This document shows positions 17,593-25,116 of a stretch of 64,000 nt of DNA, piece after piece. Position 1 is the stretch's first letter; each line of letters begins with the position of its first letter. The stretch is from the NCBI GenBank assembly GCA_020638555.1, contig JACKII010000002.1:1054001-1118000 (forward strand). The letters run 5' to 3'. The position numbers and the translations under genes were made by a program. The notes beneath the pieces are model-generated. The model ran no database searches, was not told the DNA's origin, and saw only the letters and a program-made list of their open reading frames with translations. Source of the stretch: Alphaproteobacteria bacterium. GTDB lineage: Bacteria; Pseudomonadota; Alphaproteobacteria; Bin95.

Positions 17593-18684
17593 ATGCGCAA
17601 CCTGCTCGCCGCTGCCGTTCTCGCCCTTGCCGTCGCCGCGCCTGCGCTGGCCGCGGAAGAGAAGGTCCTGAACGTCTACAACTGGTCCGACTATATCGCC
17701 GAGGACACGCTGGAGCGGTTCACGGCCGAGACCGGGATCAAGGTCAATTACGACGTCTACGACTCGAACGAGGTGCTGGAGGCCAAGCTGATGGCCGGCT
17801 CCTCCGGCTATGACGTGGTGTTCCCGTCCGCCTCGCCGTTTCTGGGGCGGCACGTTCTCTCGGGCATCTATCTGACGCTCGACCGTTCGAAGCTGCCGAA
17901 CTGGAAGAACCTGACCCCGTCGGTGCTGAAGGCGTTGCGCGCCAGCGATCCGGACAACGCGCATGCGGTGCCCTACATGATCGCCGGCACCGGCATCGGC
18001 TACAACGCCGCCAAGGTGGCCGAGGTCGCCCCCGGCGCGCCGACCGATAGCTGGGCGCTGCTGTTCGACCCGATCTGGGCCGCCAAGCTGCAAGCCTGCG
18101 GCATCACCCTGCTGGACGATCCGAACGAGGTGTTCGCCGCCGCCTTCGCCTATCTGGGCATCGACCCGGCCACCGAGTCCCGCGAGGACCTGGACAAGGC
18201 CGAGGCGCTGCTGGACAAGGTGCGGCCCTATATCAAGTATTTCCACTCCTCCACCTATATCAACGACCTGGCGAACGGTGACGTCTGCGTTTCCCACGGC
18301 TATGGCGGCGACCTGGTCCAGGCCCGCGACCGTGCGGCCGAGGCGGGGCAGGGGGTCGACGTCAAGGTCTACCTGCCAAAGGAGGGCGCCCAGGCGGTGA
18401 TCGACGTCATGGCGATCCCGGCGGACGCGAAACATCCCGACAACGCCTATGCCTTCCTCAACTTCATGATGCGGCCGGACGTGGTTGGGCCGATCACCAA
18501 CGCCGTCGGCTATGCCAATGCCGTGGAGGGCGCGGACAAATACGTGACGCCGGACCGCCTCGCCGACCCGGTTATCTATCCCAGCACCGAGACGCGCGAA
18601 CGGCTGTTCGTGGTGCCGCTGAAATCGCCCACCTACAACCGCCTGCGCACCCGCACCTGGACGCGCATCAAGACGGGCCAGTAG
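17593..18684 (+). CDS. potF: Putrescine-type ABC transporter, periplasmic binding protein
   Basis: Periplasmic polyamine-binding protein, 363 aa. A signal peptide (MRNLLAAAVLALAVAAPALA) precedes EEKVLNVYNWSDYIAEDTL. Many segments follow E. coli PotF closely: GIKVNYDVYDSNEVLEAKLM, RYFHSS-type PYIKYFHSSTYINDLANGDV, and an R-T-W-T-R-I-K C-terminus. ATG 17593 is chosen for the signal peptide; the frame runs 23 codons further up without one. It is first of potFGHI. Confidence 0.92.
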   Translation: MRNLLAAAVLALAVAAPALAAEEKVLNVYNWSDYIAEDTLERFTAETGIKVNYDVYDSNEVLEAKLMAGSSGYDVVFPSASPFLGRHVLSGIYLTLDRSKLPNWKNLTPSVLKALRASDPDNAHAVPYMIAGTGIGYNAAKVAEVAPGAPTDSWALLFDPIWAAKLQACGITLLDDPNEVFAAAFAYLGIDPATESREDLDKAEALLDKVRPYIKYFHSSTYINDLANGDVCVSHGYGGDLVQARDRAAEAGQGVDVKVYLPKEGAQAVIDVMAIPADAKHPDNAYAFLNFMMRPDVVGPITNAVGYANAVEGADKYVTPDRLADPVIYPSTETRERLFVVPLKSPTYNRLRTRTWTRIKTGQ

Positions 18685-18687
18685 GCG

Positions 18688-19824
18688 GTGACGGGACCGG
18701 CGGCGCGACACGGACCGGTGCCCGGCGCCGCCCCGCCCATGCTGGAACTCCGGGCCGCGAGCCGCCGCTTCGGCGACACGCTGGCGGTGGATGTCGTCGA
18801 CCTCGCCATCGGACGCGGCGAGTTCTTTGCGCTGCTGGGCGAGTCCGGCTGCGGCAAGACCACCCTGCTGCGCATGATCGCCGGTTTCGAAATCCCAGAC
18901 GAGGGCCGCGTCCTGATCGACGGCCAGGACATGACCGCCGTGCCGCCCTATGAGCGGCCGGTGAATATGGTGTTCCAGTCCTACGCCCTGTTCCCGCACA
19001 TGACCGTCGCCCAGAACGTCGCCTACGGCCTGAAGCAGGAGGGCATGGCGCGGTCCGAGCGCGACGACCGGGTGGCCGACGTGCTGGCGCTGGTCGAGCT
19101 CTCGGACCTTGCCCGGCGCAAGCCGCACCAACTGTCCGGCGGCCAGCGCCAGCGGGTCGCCCTGGCGCGCGGTCTCGCCAAGCGCCCGAAAATCCTACTG
19201 CTGGACGAACCCCTCGGCGCACTCGACCGCAAGCTGCGCGAGCGCACCCAGTTCGAACTGGTGAATTTGCAGGAGAGCACCGGCATCACCTTCATCCTCG
19301 TCACGCACGACCAGGAGGAGGCCATGACCATGTCCGACCGCATCGCCGTCATGCGCGCCGGCCGCATCCACCAGACCGGCGCGCCGCGCGAGGTCTACGA
19401 ATATCCCGCCTCCCGCTTCGTCGCCGACTTCATCGGCAGCGCCAACCTGCTGGCGGGAGAGATCGCCGCGCGCGACGGCGACCGGGTTCGGGTGCGCCTG
19501 GCCGCGGCCGATGCGGTTGTCAGCGTGGAAGCCCCCGACATCCCCGACGCGCCGCCGCCCGGCACCGCCGTCACCGTTCTCATCCGCCCGGAAAAGCTGG
19601 AGGCGCGGCGCGAGGCCGACGGCGGCCCGAACCACCTCACGGGCACCGTCGAGAACATCGCCTATCTGGGCGACCTCTCCATCTATCATGTCCGCATCGC
19701 AGAGCAGGTGCGGGTGCAGGTCACCATGGCCAACCGCCGCCACCGGGCCGAGCGGCCCTTCACCTGGGGCGACACCGTCCATCTCGCCTGGCATCCCGGC
19801 GACGCGGTGATCCTGACCCGATGA
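18688..19824 (+). CDS. potG: Putrescine-type ABC transporter, ATP-binding protein
   Basis: Cytoplasmic ATPase of the polyamine importer, 378 aa. It has Walker A GESGCGKTT, signature LSGGQRQRVALARG, Walker B ILLLDEPLGALD, an H-loop VTHDQEE and a C-terminal TOBE-like regulatory region. GTG 18688 is used as start, 3 bp after the potF stop. ATG 18739, just before LELRAASRRFGD, is an alternative. Its stop overlaps the potH start (ATGA). Confidence 0.92.
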   Translation: MTGPAARHGPVPGAAPPMLELRAASRRFGDTLAVDVVDLAIGRGEFFALLGESGCGKTTLLRMIAGFEIPDEGRVLIDGQDMTAVPPYERPVNMVFQSYALFPHMTVAQNVAYGLKQEGMARSERDDRVADVLALVELSDLARRKPHQLSGGQRQRVALARGLAKRPKILLLDEPLGALDRKLRERTQFELVNLQESTGITFILVTHDQEEAMTMSDRIAVMRAGRIHQTGAPREVYEYPASRFVADFIGSANLLAGEIAARDGDRVRVRLAAADAVVSVEAPDIPDAPPPGTAVTVLIRPEKLEARREADGGPNHLTGTVENIAYLGDLSIYHVRIAEQVRVQVTMANRRHRAERPFTWGDTVHLAWHPGDAVILTR

Positions 19825-20714
19825 GCGGCCCCCTCCGCCTCCGCGGCGCCTGGGGGAGGCGCCTGGTCACGGCGGTGCCGTTCCTCTGGCTGGCGGTGTT
19901 TTTTCTGGCGCCGTTCGCCATCGTCTTCGCCATCTCGCTCAGCCGCTCCCGCTTCGGCGTGCCGCCCTATGAGCCGTTGTTGCAAGACGGCGCTTTTGCC
20001 GGGCGCCTCGACAACTACGCCTTCCTGCTGGACGACCCGCTCTATCTCACGGCGCTCGTCAACTCGATCCGGATCGCTGCCACGTGCGCCGCCATCGCGC
20101 TGGCGATCGGCTACCCGATGGCGCTGGCCATCGCCCGCGCGCCCGGGCGCTGGCGCACGCCCCTGCTGCTGGCCATCGTGCTGCCGTTCTGGACCTCGTT
20201 CCTGATCCGCGTCTACGCCTGGATGGGCCTGTTGAAAAACGAGGGCCTGGTCAACGCCGCCCTCCAGGGCCTCGGCCTGACCGACCAGCCCTTGCAACTC
20301 CTGCAGACCGGCTTCGCCGTGCATCTGGGCATCGTCTATTCCTACCTGCCCTTCATGGTCCTGCCGCTCTACGCCACGCTGGAGCGCCAGGATCTGAGCC
20401 TGCTGGAGGCCGCCGCCGACCTGGGCGCCCGGCCCTGGCGCGCCTTTCTCACCATCACCCTGCCGCTGTCGCTGCCGGGCGTGCTCGCCGGCTGCCTGCT
20501 GGTGTTCATCCCGGCCGTCGGCGAGTTCGTCATTCCGGAACTGCTCGGCTCGTCCCGCACCATCATGATCGGCAAGGTGCTCTGGACCGAGTTCTTCAAC
20601 AACCGCGACTGGCCGCTGGCGAGCGCACTGGCCGTCGCCATGCTGCTGCTGATCGTGGCCCCGCTCGCCTGGCTGGAGCATCTGCGCGTCCGCCGCGCGG
20701 AGAGCGCCCGATGA
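19821..20714 (+). CDS. potH: Putrescine-type ABC transporter, permease 1
   Basis: Inner-membrane permease, 297 aa, with about six hydrophobic segments. The first is FLWLAVFFLAPFAIVFAISL. The EAA-type cytoplasmic loop that contacts the ATPase is LLEAAADLGARPWRAFLTIT. Four-base ATGA overlaps at both ends with potG and potI show tight translational coupling. Confidence 0.92.
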   Translation: MSGPLRLRGAWGRRLVTAVPFLWLAVFFLAPFAIVFAISLSRSRFGVPPYEPLLQDGAFAGRLDNYAFLLDDPLYLTALVNSIRIAATCAAIALAIGYPMALAIARAPGRWRTPLLLAIVLPFWTSFLIRVYAWMGLLKNEGLVNAALQGLGLTDQPLQLLQTGFAVHLGIVYSYLPFMVLPLYATLERQDLSLLEAAADLGARPWRAFLTITLPLSLPGVLAGCLLVFIPAVGEFVIPELLGSSRTIMIGKVLWTEFFNNRDWPLASALAVAMLLLIVAPLAWLEHLRVRRAESAR

Positions 20715-21523
20715 GCCGGCTCTCGCCCTGGCTCGTGGCGGCGCTCTCGGCCGGCTACCTCTTCCTCTATGCGCCGATCCTGATCCTGGTGGTCTACTCG
20801 TTCAACGCCTCCAGGCTGGTGACGGTCTGGGGCGGCTGGTCGGCCAAGTGGTATGGCGAACTGCTCCACAACGACAAGCTGCTGGAGGCCGCCGCGCTCA
20901 GCGTCCGCATCGCCGCGGTTTCGGCCACCGGCGCCGTCGTGCTCGGCACGCTCGCCGCCATCGCGCTGGTGCGCTTCGGGCGCTTCCGCGGCCGGCTCTT
21001 GTTCTCCGCCATGACCACCGCCCCCCTGGTCATGCCGGAGGTGATCACCGGCCTCTCGCTGTTGCTGCTGTTCGTGGCGCTGCAACAGGCGACCGGCTGG
21101 CCGGACGGGCGCAGCGCGCTCACCATCGCCATTGCCCACACCACCTTTGCCACCGCCTATGTCTCGGTGGTGGTGCAGGCGCGCCTGGGCCAGATGGACC
21201 GGAGCCTGGAGGAAGCCGCCCTCGACCTGGGCGCCAGGCCGTTCACCGTGTTCCGGACCGTGACCCTTCCGCTGATCGCGCCCTCGCTGGTGGCGGGCTG
21301 GCTGCTGGCCTTCACCCTCTCGCTCGACGACCTGGTGGTGGCGAGCTTCGTCTCCGGCCCCGGCGCGACCACGCTACCCATGGTGGTGTTCTCCAGCGTC
21401 CGCCTGGGCCTCAGCCCCGAAATCAACGCGCTGGCGACGATCCTGCTGGTCGCGGTCGCCAGCGGTGTTATCGTAGCCGGCCTGCTGATGGCCCGCACGC
21501 GCAAGGAGAAACGGGATGGCTGA
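20711..21523 (+). CDS. potI: Putrescine-type ABC transporter, permease 2
   Basis: Second permease, 270 aa. It starts MSRLSPWLVAALSAGYLFLY and carries the EAA loop SLEEAALDLGARPFTVFRTV and several membrane spans. The start at 20711 overlaps the potH stop by four bases; the open frame runs much further upstream only as an out-of-frame reading of potH. Its last eight bases overlap the next hydrolase gene. Confidence 0.92.
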   Translation: MSRLSPWLVAALSAGYLFLYAPILILVVYSFNASRLVTVWGGWSAKWYGELLHNDKLLEAAALSVRIAAVSATGAVVLGTLAAIALVRFGRFRGRLLFSAMTTAPLVMPEVITGLSLLLLFVALQQATGWPDGRSALTIAIAHTTFATAYVSVVVQARLGQMDRSLEEAALDLGARPFTVFRTVTLPLIAPSLVAGWLLAFTLSLDDLVVASFVSGPGATTLPMVVFSSVRLGLSPEINALATILLVAVASGVIVAGLLMARTRKEKRDG

Positions 21524-22343
21524 GCGGTACGGACTGATCGTCGAGGATGTGGAATACGCCCGGCCCGGCGGCGTGCCCCTGCTCGCCCGCCTCTATCGCC
21601 CGCAGGGGAAGGGGCCGTTCCCCGGCGTGGTCGAGGTGCATGGCGGCGCCTGGACCGGCAATGACCGCTTCACCAACACGCCCATCAACCAGCCGCTGGC
21701 CGAGACCGGCGTCGTCGTCATGGCCATCGACTTCCGCATGCCGCCGGTGGCGCAATACCCGGCCTCGCTCGCGGACATCAACCTGGCGGTGCGCTGGCTG
21801 AAGGTGAATGCGGCGCGCCTGGGCGTCGATGCGGCCAAGGTCGGCCTGCTGGGCACGTCGAGCGGCGGCCACCAGGCCATGCTCGCCGCCATGCGCCCGC
21901 ACGACCCGCGCTACACGAGCCACGCCTTGGAGGGGCGCGCCGACGCCTCCGTCGGCTATGTCGCGATGTGCTGGCCGGTGGCGGACCCGCTCGCCCGCTA
22001 CGAGATGGTGCAGGCCAACGGCAACGAGCGCCTGGTCGCCGCCCACGACGCCTACTGGCCCGACGCCGCCGCCATGGACGAGGGCTCGCCCCAGCGCATC
22101 CTGGGGCGCGGCGAGGACGTGGCCAGGCCGCCGGCCCTGCTGATCGTCGGCACCGCGGACGACAATCTGGGCCCGACCATGGCCCCCCGCTTTGCCGAGA
22201 CCTACCGCGCCGCCGGCGGCGAACTGCAATACGAGGAATTTCCCGGCGCGCCCCATGCCTTCATCGGCAAGGACCCACAGGCGGAGATCGCCCGCCGCGC
22301 CATCGCCCTGATCCTGGACTTCGTCCACGCCCAAACGCGCTGA
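21516..22343 (+). CDS. Alpha/beta hydrolase (esterase) overlapping the pot operon
   Basis: A 275-aa alpha/beta hydrolase. The oxyanion segment is VEVHGGAWTGND, the nucleophile elbow is LGTSSGGHQAML, and the acid/His come late (VGTADDNLGP, APHAFIGKD). It overlaps potI by 8 bp, so it belongs to the transporter operon. The transported solute may therefore be an ester or amide conjugate that these hydrolases split; this is inference. AAGGAG precedes the ATG. Confidence 0.88.
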   Translation: MAERYGLIVEDVEYARPGGVPLLARLYRPQGKGPFPGVVEVHGGAWTGNDRFTNTPINQPLAETGVVVMAIDFRMPPVAQYPASLADINLAVRWLKVNAARLGVDAAKVGLLGTSSGGHQAMLAAMRPHDPRYTSHALEGRADASVGYVAMCWPVADPLARYEMVQANGNERLVAAHDAYWPDAAAMDEGSPQRILGRGEDVARPPALLIVGTADDNLGPTMAPRFAETYRAAGGELQYEEFPGAPHAFIGKDPQAEIARRAIALILDFVHAQTR

Positions 22344-22364
22344 GGGGCGCGGCCACCGCGCCTC

Positions 22365-22401
22365 CCTCGATACGCCGGCTTCGCCGTCTACTCGGGATGA
22401 G
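22365..22401. repeat. REP-like hairpin (ctcgatacgcc...gggatgagg type)
   Basis: Short palindrome with ctcgatacgccggc and gccgtctactcgggatgagg arms. The same family is seen at 24951-24990 and 25008-25047. It lies just after the hydrolase stop at 22343. Confidence 0.65.
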
Positions 22402-22502
22402 GCAAAAGCCGGGAAGATGCCAGCCCCTCCATTTTCCTCCCCACCTCTCCCGCGCAGGCGGGAGCAAGTGATGGGACAAGCCTCTCCGGCCTCCTCCCCA
22501 GC

Positions 22503-22540
22503 TTTTCCGGACGGCGCGAGCGCGCCGATCCGGGACCTCC
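22503..22540. repeat. REP-like palindrome (ttccggac...gatccgggacctcc)
   Basis: Perfect inner stem cggcgcg/cgcgccg between tccgga-type outer arms. The gatccgggacctcc end matches the elements at 11982 and 12145, which have a different core. Confidence 0.65.
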
Positions 22541-22561
22541 TTCCCAGCCGGCCTCTCCCTC

Positions 22562-22984
22562 CTACCGCTGCACCAGCTCGATGCTCACCCCGTCCGGCGC
22601 GGCGATGAAGCAGAGCTTCAGCCCGGTCGGGTTGACCTTCAGCGGCACGGAGAATCGCACGCCCTTCGCCTCCAGCTCCCGGCAATAGGCTTCCAGGTCG
22701 CCGTTGTAGGTGTAGCCGATATGGTCCGCGCCCCAGCGGTTGTGGCTGGAGAAATCGCCATAGTCGCGAAAGGCATCGGGCGCTTCCGGCGCCTCGCCGG
22801 CGCGCTGTCCGCGCACCAGCACGGTCATGCCGCCCAGCGAGACGAAAATCTGCGGCGCGCCGCGCACCATGGTGTCCTTCACGATCTCCGCCCCCAGCTT
22901 CTCCACATACCAGTTGGCGGTGGCGTGCGGGTCGGCGGCGATCACGTGCACATGGTCGAAACTGAGGGCAGGGTTGGGCGCCAT
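22562..22984 (-). CDS. VOC family (glyoxalase-like) protein
   Basis: Vicinal-oxygen-chelate fold protein, 140 aa. It has SFDHVHVIAADPHATANWYV at the start (His metal ligand), GADHIGYTYNGDLEAY in the middle (second His), and a terminal ISIELVQ-type strand (GVSIELVQR) with the Glu ligand. It may be a glyoxalase, dioxygenase or isomerase; nothing nearby decides. A GAGGA lies upstream of the ATG. Confidence 0.82.
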   Translation of the reverse strand: MAPNPALSFDHVHVIAADPHATANWYVEKLGAEIVKDTMVRGAPQIFVSLGGMTVLVRGQRAGEAPEAPDAFRDYGDFSSHNRWGADHIGYTYNGDLEAYCRELEAKGVRFSVPLKVNPTGLKLCFIAAPDGVSIELVQR

Positions 22985-23105
22985 GGCGGAGTTTCCTCGG
23001 GGCTGGTGTTTCGGTTGCCCCCAAGCCTAGCACGCACCCCCGCCGGTTGACGACGCCCGAACCGCCGGGCGTAATGGCGGCCACCACGAGCGCGGGAGGC
23101 AGGGC

Positions 23106-24650
23106 GTGAACGACAATGGCGAATGGTCGGTCTGGAAGACCCTGCTGCTGGGCACGGTCGGGGTCGTTGTGGCCTTCTCCCTCGTCCATTGGCTCGCCCC
23201 CGTCCTGGTCGAGTGCCCGCCATTCAATCCGAAGGACCCCGCCAGCAAGGTCTCGGCCACCGCCTGCTCGGAGATCGTGCGCAACAACGGCCTGGCGGTG
23301 GCGGGCCTGTTCGCAGGCCTGGTCGGCCTCGTCGCCCTCTATTTCAATGCCCGGCGCACCCACACCGACCGCCTGCGCCTCACCAACGACACCTATGTGA
23401 AAGCCATCGAGCAACTGGCCAGCGACTCGATGGAGGTCCGCATCGGCGGCATGTATGCGCTGGAGCAAATTGCAAAGGACGAGCAACGCTACCACTGGCC
23501 GGTCATCGAAACCCTCTCCGCCTACATCCGGGAGCGCGCGCCCTGGCCGGAGAGAGGCCCGGAGGAGGCAAAGGGGCTGGATGCGGTGGCCGCGGCTATC
23601 GCCGTGGTTGGCGATCAAATGGTGGAGCGCCTGCCACAACCGGACCATGCCACCGCTGGACTGAGCCCCCCGCGACCCACCGCCATTCCTCTCTTTCCCT
23701 CTCAGCCTGAGGTGCGAGCGAAGCGAACCTCGAAGGCCCTGGACGCTACCGATACGAGGCAGCTGTCGGACGAAACACCCGCCCCCGTGCCGATCCGGGC
23801 CCCGACCGACATCCAAACCGCCCTGACCATCATCGGCCACCGCTCGAAACGCTGGCGCGAGGCCCGGAGGCCTCAATTTGCGGCGGTGGCTGACCGTTCG
23901 GCCCAGATTCTCCAGTGTTGGGGAGAAAGCCGCCTTGGCAAAGTCCCGCACATTCGCTCTGCGGTCGCGTGGATGCGAAAGATGCTGAGCGTTCACGCGT
24001 CGAAAACGATTGGTGGCGAACCCCGGCAGATTGACTTGCGCTGCTCTGATTTGCGGCGCACCGATCTAAGCGGGTCAAACTTCGCTCGCACACTTTTCTG
24101 TAAAGCCAATCTGACTTCGGCGATTATGGACAATGCCACGTTGATCCGAGCTAATTTCGAAGGAGCTATCCTTGACCACACTCGATTTGATAATGCGGAT
24201 ATTCGGCATTCGAATATTTGGGGAACGTCCATGAAAGATGTATTTTCACATTCATTTCGTATAGATTCCGCAATTATAGTGGAATCAACTTTGGAGAACA
24301 GCAAATTTTTATCTGCAAATATGAAAAATATTTTCATCAGAAATAGTAATTTAAGAAATATATTGTGTGATTCATGTGATTTGGAAGGCTCTCAAATTTG
24401 GGATAGCAACATGAATAATGCCAATATGTCAAAATCCAATTTATGTAAGGCAAAATTGATGGGCATAGATTTCAGTCACTCCTATTTGGGAGAGGTGGAT
24501 TTTCGCAATGCCGAACTTTTATCTGTAATTTTGGAGTTTTCTCAATTACATCGAGCAAAATTTTCCTCGAACCTAAAGGACACCGGTGTTTATTGGGATG
24601 ACAGATTTCCGCCCGCGGGCCTCGATACCGTCATCATTGAACCTGATTAA
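23106..24650 (+). CDS. Membrane-anchored pentapeptide-repeat protein
   Basis: A 514-aa protein starting at GTG 23106 with GGGAGG six bases before. Two membrane spans (TLLLGTVGVVVAFSLVHWLA and GLAVAGLFAGLVGLVALYF) lead into a cytoplasmic domain with RIGGMYALEQIAKDEQRYHW, usual for this family. A low-complexity link follows, including an in-frame repeat element at 23701-23740. Residues from about 300 are pentapeptide repeats of the A(D/N)LXX type (LRRTDLSGSNF, ANLTSAIMDNATLIRANF) that form a right-handed helix. From about 24090 the DNA becomes much AT-richer than the first half and than all neighbours, suggesting a separately acquired tail. Function unknown. Confidence 0.78.
   Translation: MNDNGEWSVWKTLLLGTVGVVVAFSLVHWLAPVLVECPPFNPKDPASKVSATACSEIVRNNGLAVAGLFAGLVGLVALYFNARRTHTDRLRLTNDTYVKAIEQLASDSMEVRIGGMYALEQIAKDEQRYHWPVIETLSAYIRERAPWPERGPEEAKGLDAVAAAIAVVGDQMVERLPQPDHATAGLSPPRPTAIPLFPSQPEVRAKRTSKALDATDTRQLSDETPAPVPIRAPTDIQTALTIIGHRSKRWREARRPQFAAVADRSAQILQCWGESRLGKVPHIRSAVAWMRKMLSVHASKTIGGEPRQIDLRCSDLRRTDLSGSNFARTLFCKANLTSAIMDNATLIRANFEGAILDHTRFDNADIRHSNIWGTSMKDVFSHSFRIDSAIIVESTLENSKFLSANMKNIFIRNSNLRNILCDSCDLEGSQIWDSNMNNANMSKSNLCKAKLMGIDFSHSYLGEVDFRNAELLSVILEFSQLHRAKFSSNLKDTGVYWDDRFPPAGLDTVIIEPD
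23701..23740 (+). repeat. Dispersed repeat fragment inside a coding region
   Basis: ctcagcctgaggtgcgagcg and the following aagcgaacctcgaagg match the common alphaproteobacterial 'cctgaggtgcgag...cctcgaagg' palindrome usually found between genes. Here it is read through in frame within the pentapeptide-repeat protein. Confidence 0.6.
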
Positions 24651-24659
24651 CCCACCCGC

Positions 24660-24762
24660 CGTCATTGCGAGGACGCGGAGCGGACGAAGCAATCCAGCAC
24701 TGCCGAACCTCGCGGCGAGCCTTCTGGATGGCTTCGTCGCCGACGGCTCCTCGCCATGACGC
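24660..24762. repeat. gtcattgcgagg-type dispersed palindrome
   Basis: The left arm cattgcgaggacgcggagcg plus gacgaagcaatccag pairs imperfectly with the right arm ctggatggcttcgtcg...ctcctcgccatgacg. This is a widespread repeat type in Alphaproteobacteria (recognised from general knowledge). Confidence 0.7.
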
Positions 24763-24950
24763 CTTGGCGGGTGAGGGGACGTACGCACTTGGCGAAAGTT
24801 ACGGTACTCGGTTGATTCATATAACATAATATGTTATGCACGCTAAATGTGCCACCAGCCGAATGTTCACAAATATTAAGGTTTGCTCACATTCGTTAAG
24901 GTCTTTGCCGCCCCCCAATCTTCCAGCCCCACCACCTCCCACCCCGCTTC

Positions 24951-25047
24951 ATCCCGAGTAGCCCCGCCAGGGGCGTATCGAGGGGTGGTGGCGGCTCTCC
25001 GCGGCATCCTTCGATACGCCGGCCTTGCCGGCACCTCAGGATGAAAG
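24951..25047. repeat. Two REP hairpins in opposite orientation
   Basis: tcatcccgagtagccccgcc...cgtatcgagggg, then atccttcgatacgccggcc...ctcaggatga. They form an inverted pair of the same hairpin family as 22365-22401. Confidence 0.65.
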
Positions 25048-25116
25048 CGGGAGAGGGATGGCGTCAGGAGGCTGGGCCACGCGGGCAGGGCCGCGAGGCG
25101 CTCGCCGGCAACCCGC

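Larger units (their letters stand above)
24651..25116. other. Repeat-rich intergenic region with an AT-rich operator-like block
   Basis: A 466-bp gap between convergent genes. It holds (i) a ~100-bp gtcattgcgagg...ctcgccatgacg palindrome at 24660-24762; (ii) an AT-rich block at 24805-24901 with a 7-bp inverted repeat (ataacat aat atgttat, near 24820-24837) and two 18-bp direct repeats (24864-24881 and 24884-24901); (iii) two REP hairpins at 24951-24990 and 25008-25047. No gene is supported. Confidence 0.55.

Noticed and set aside
14784..17600. 938-codon minus-strand frame opposite two hydrolases
   Set aside because: No family motifs, His/Arg/Gly-rich; it crosses a repeat and two well-supported plus-strand genes.
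21468..23996. 842-codon minus-strand frame
   Set aside because: Runs antisense to an esterase and the start of the pentapeptide gene, and out of frame through the VOC gene.
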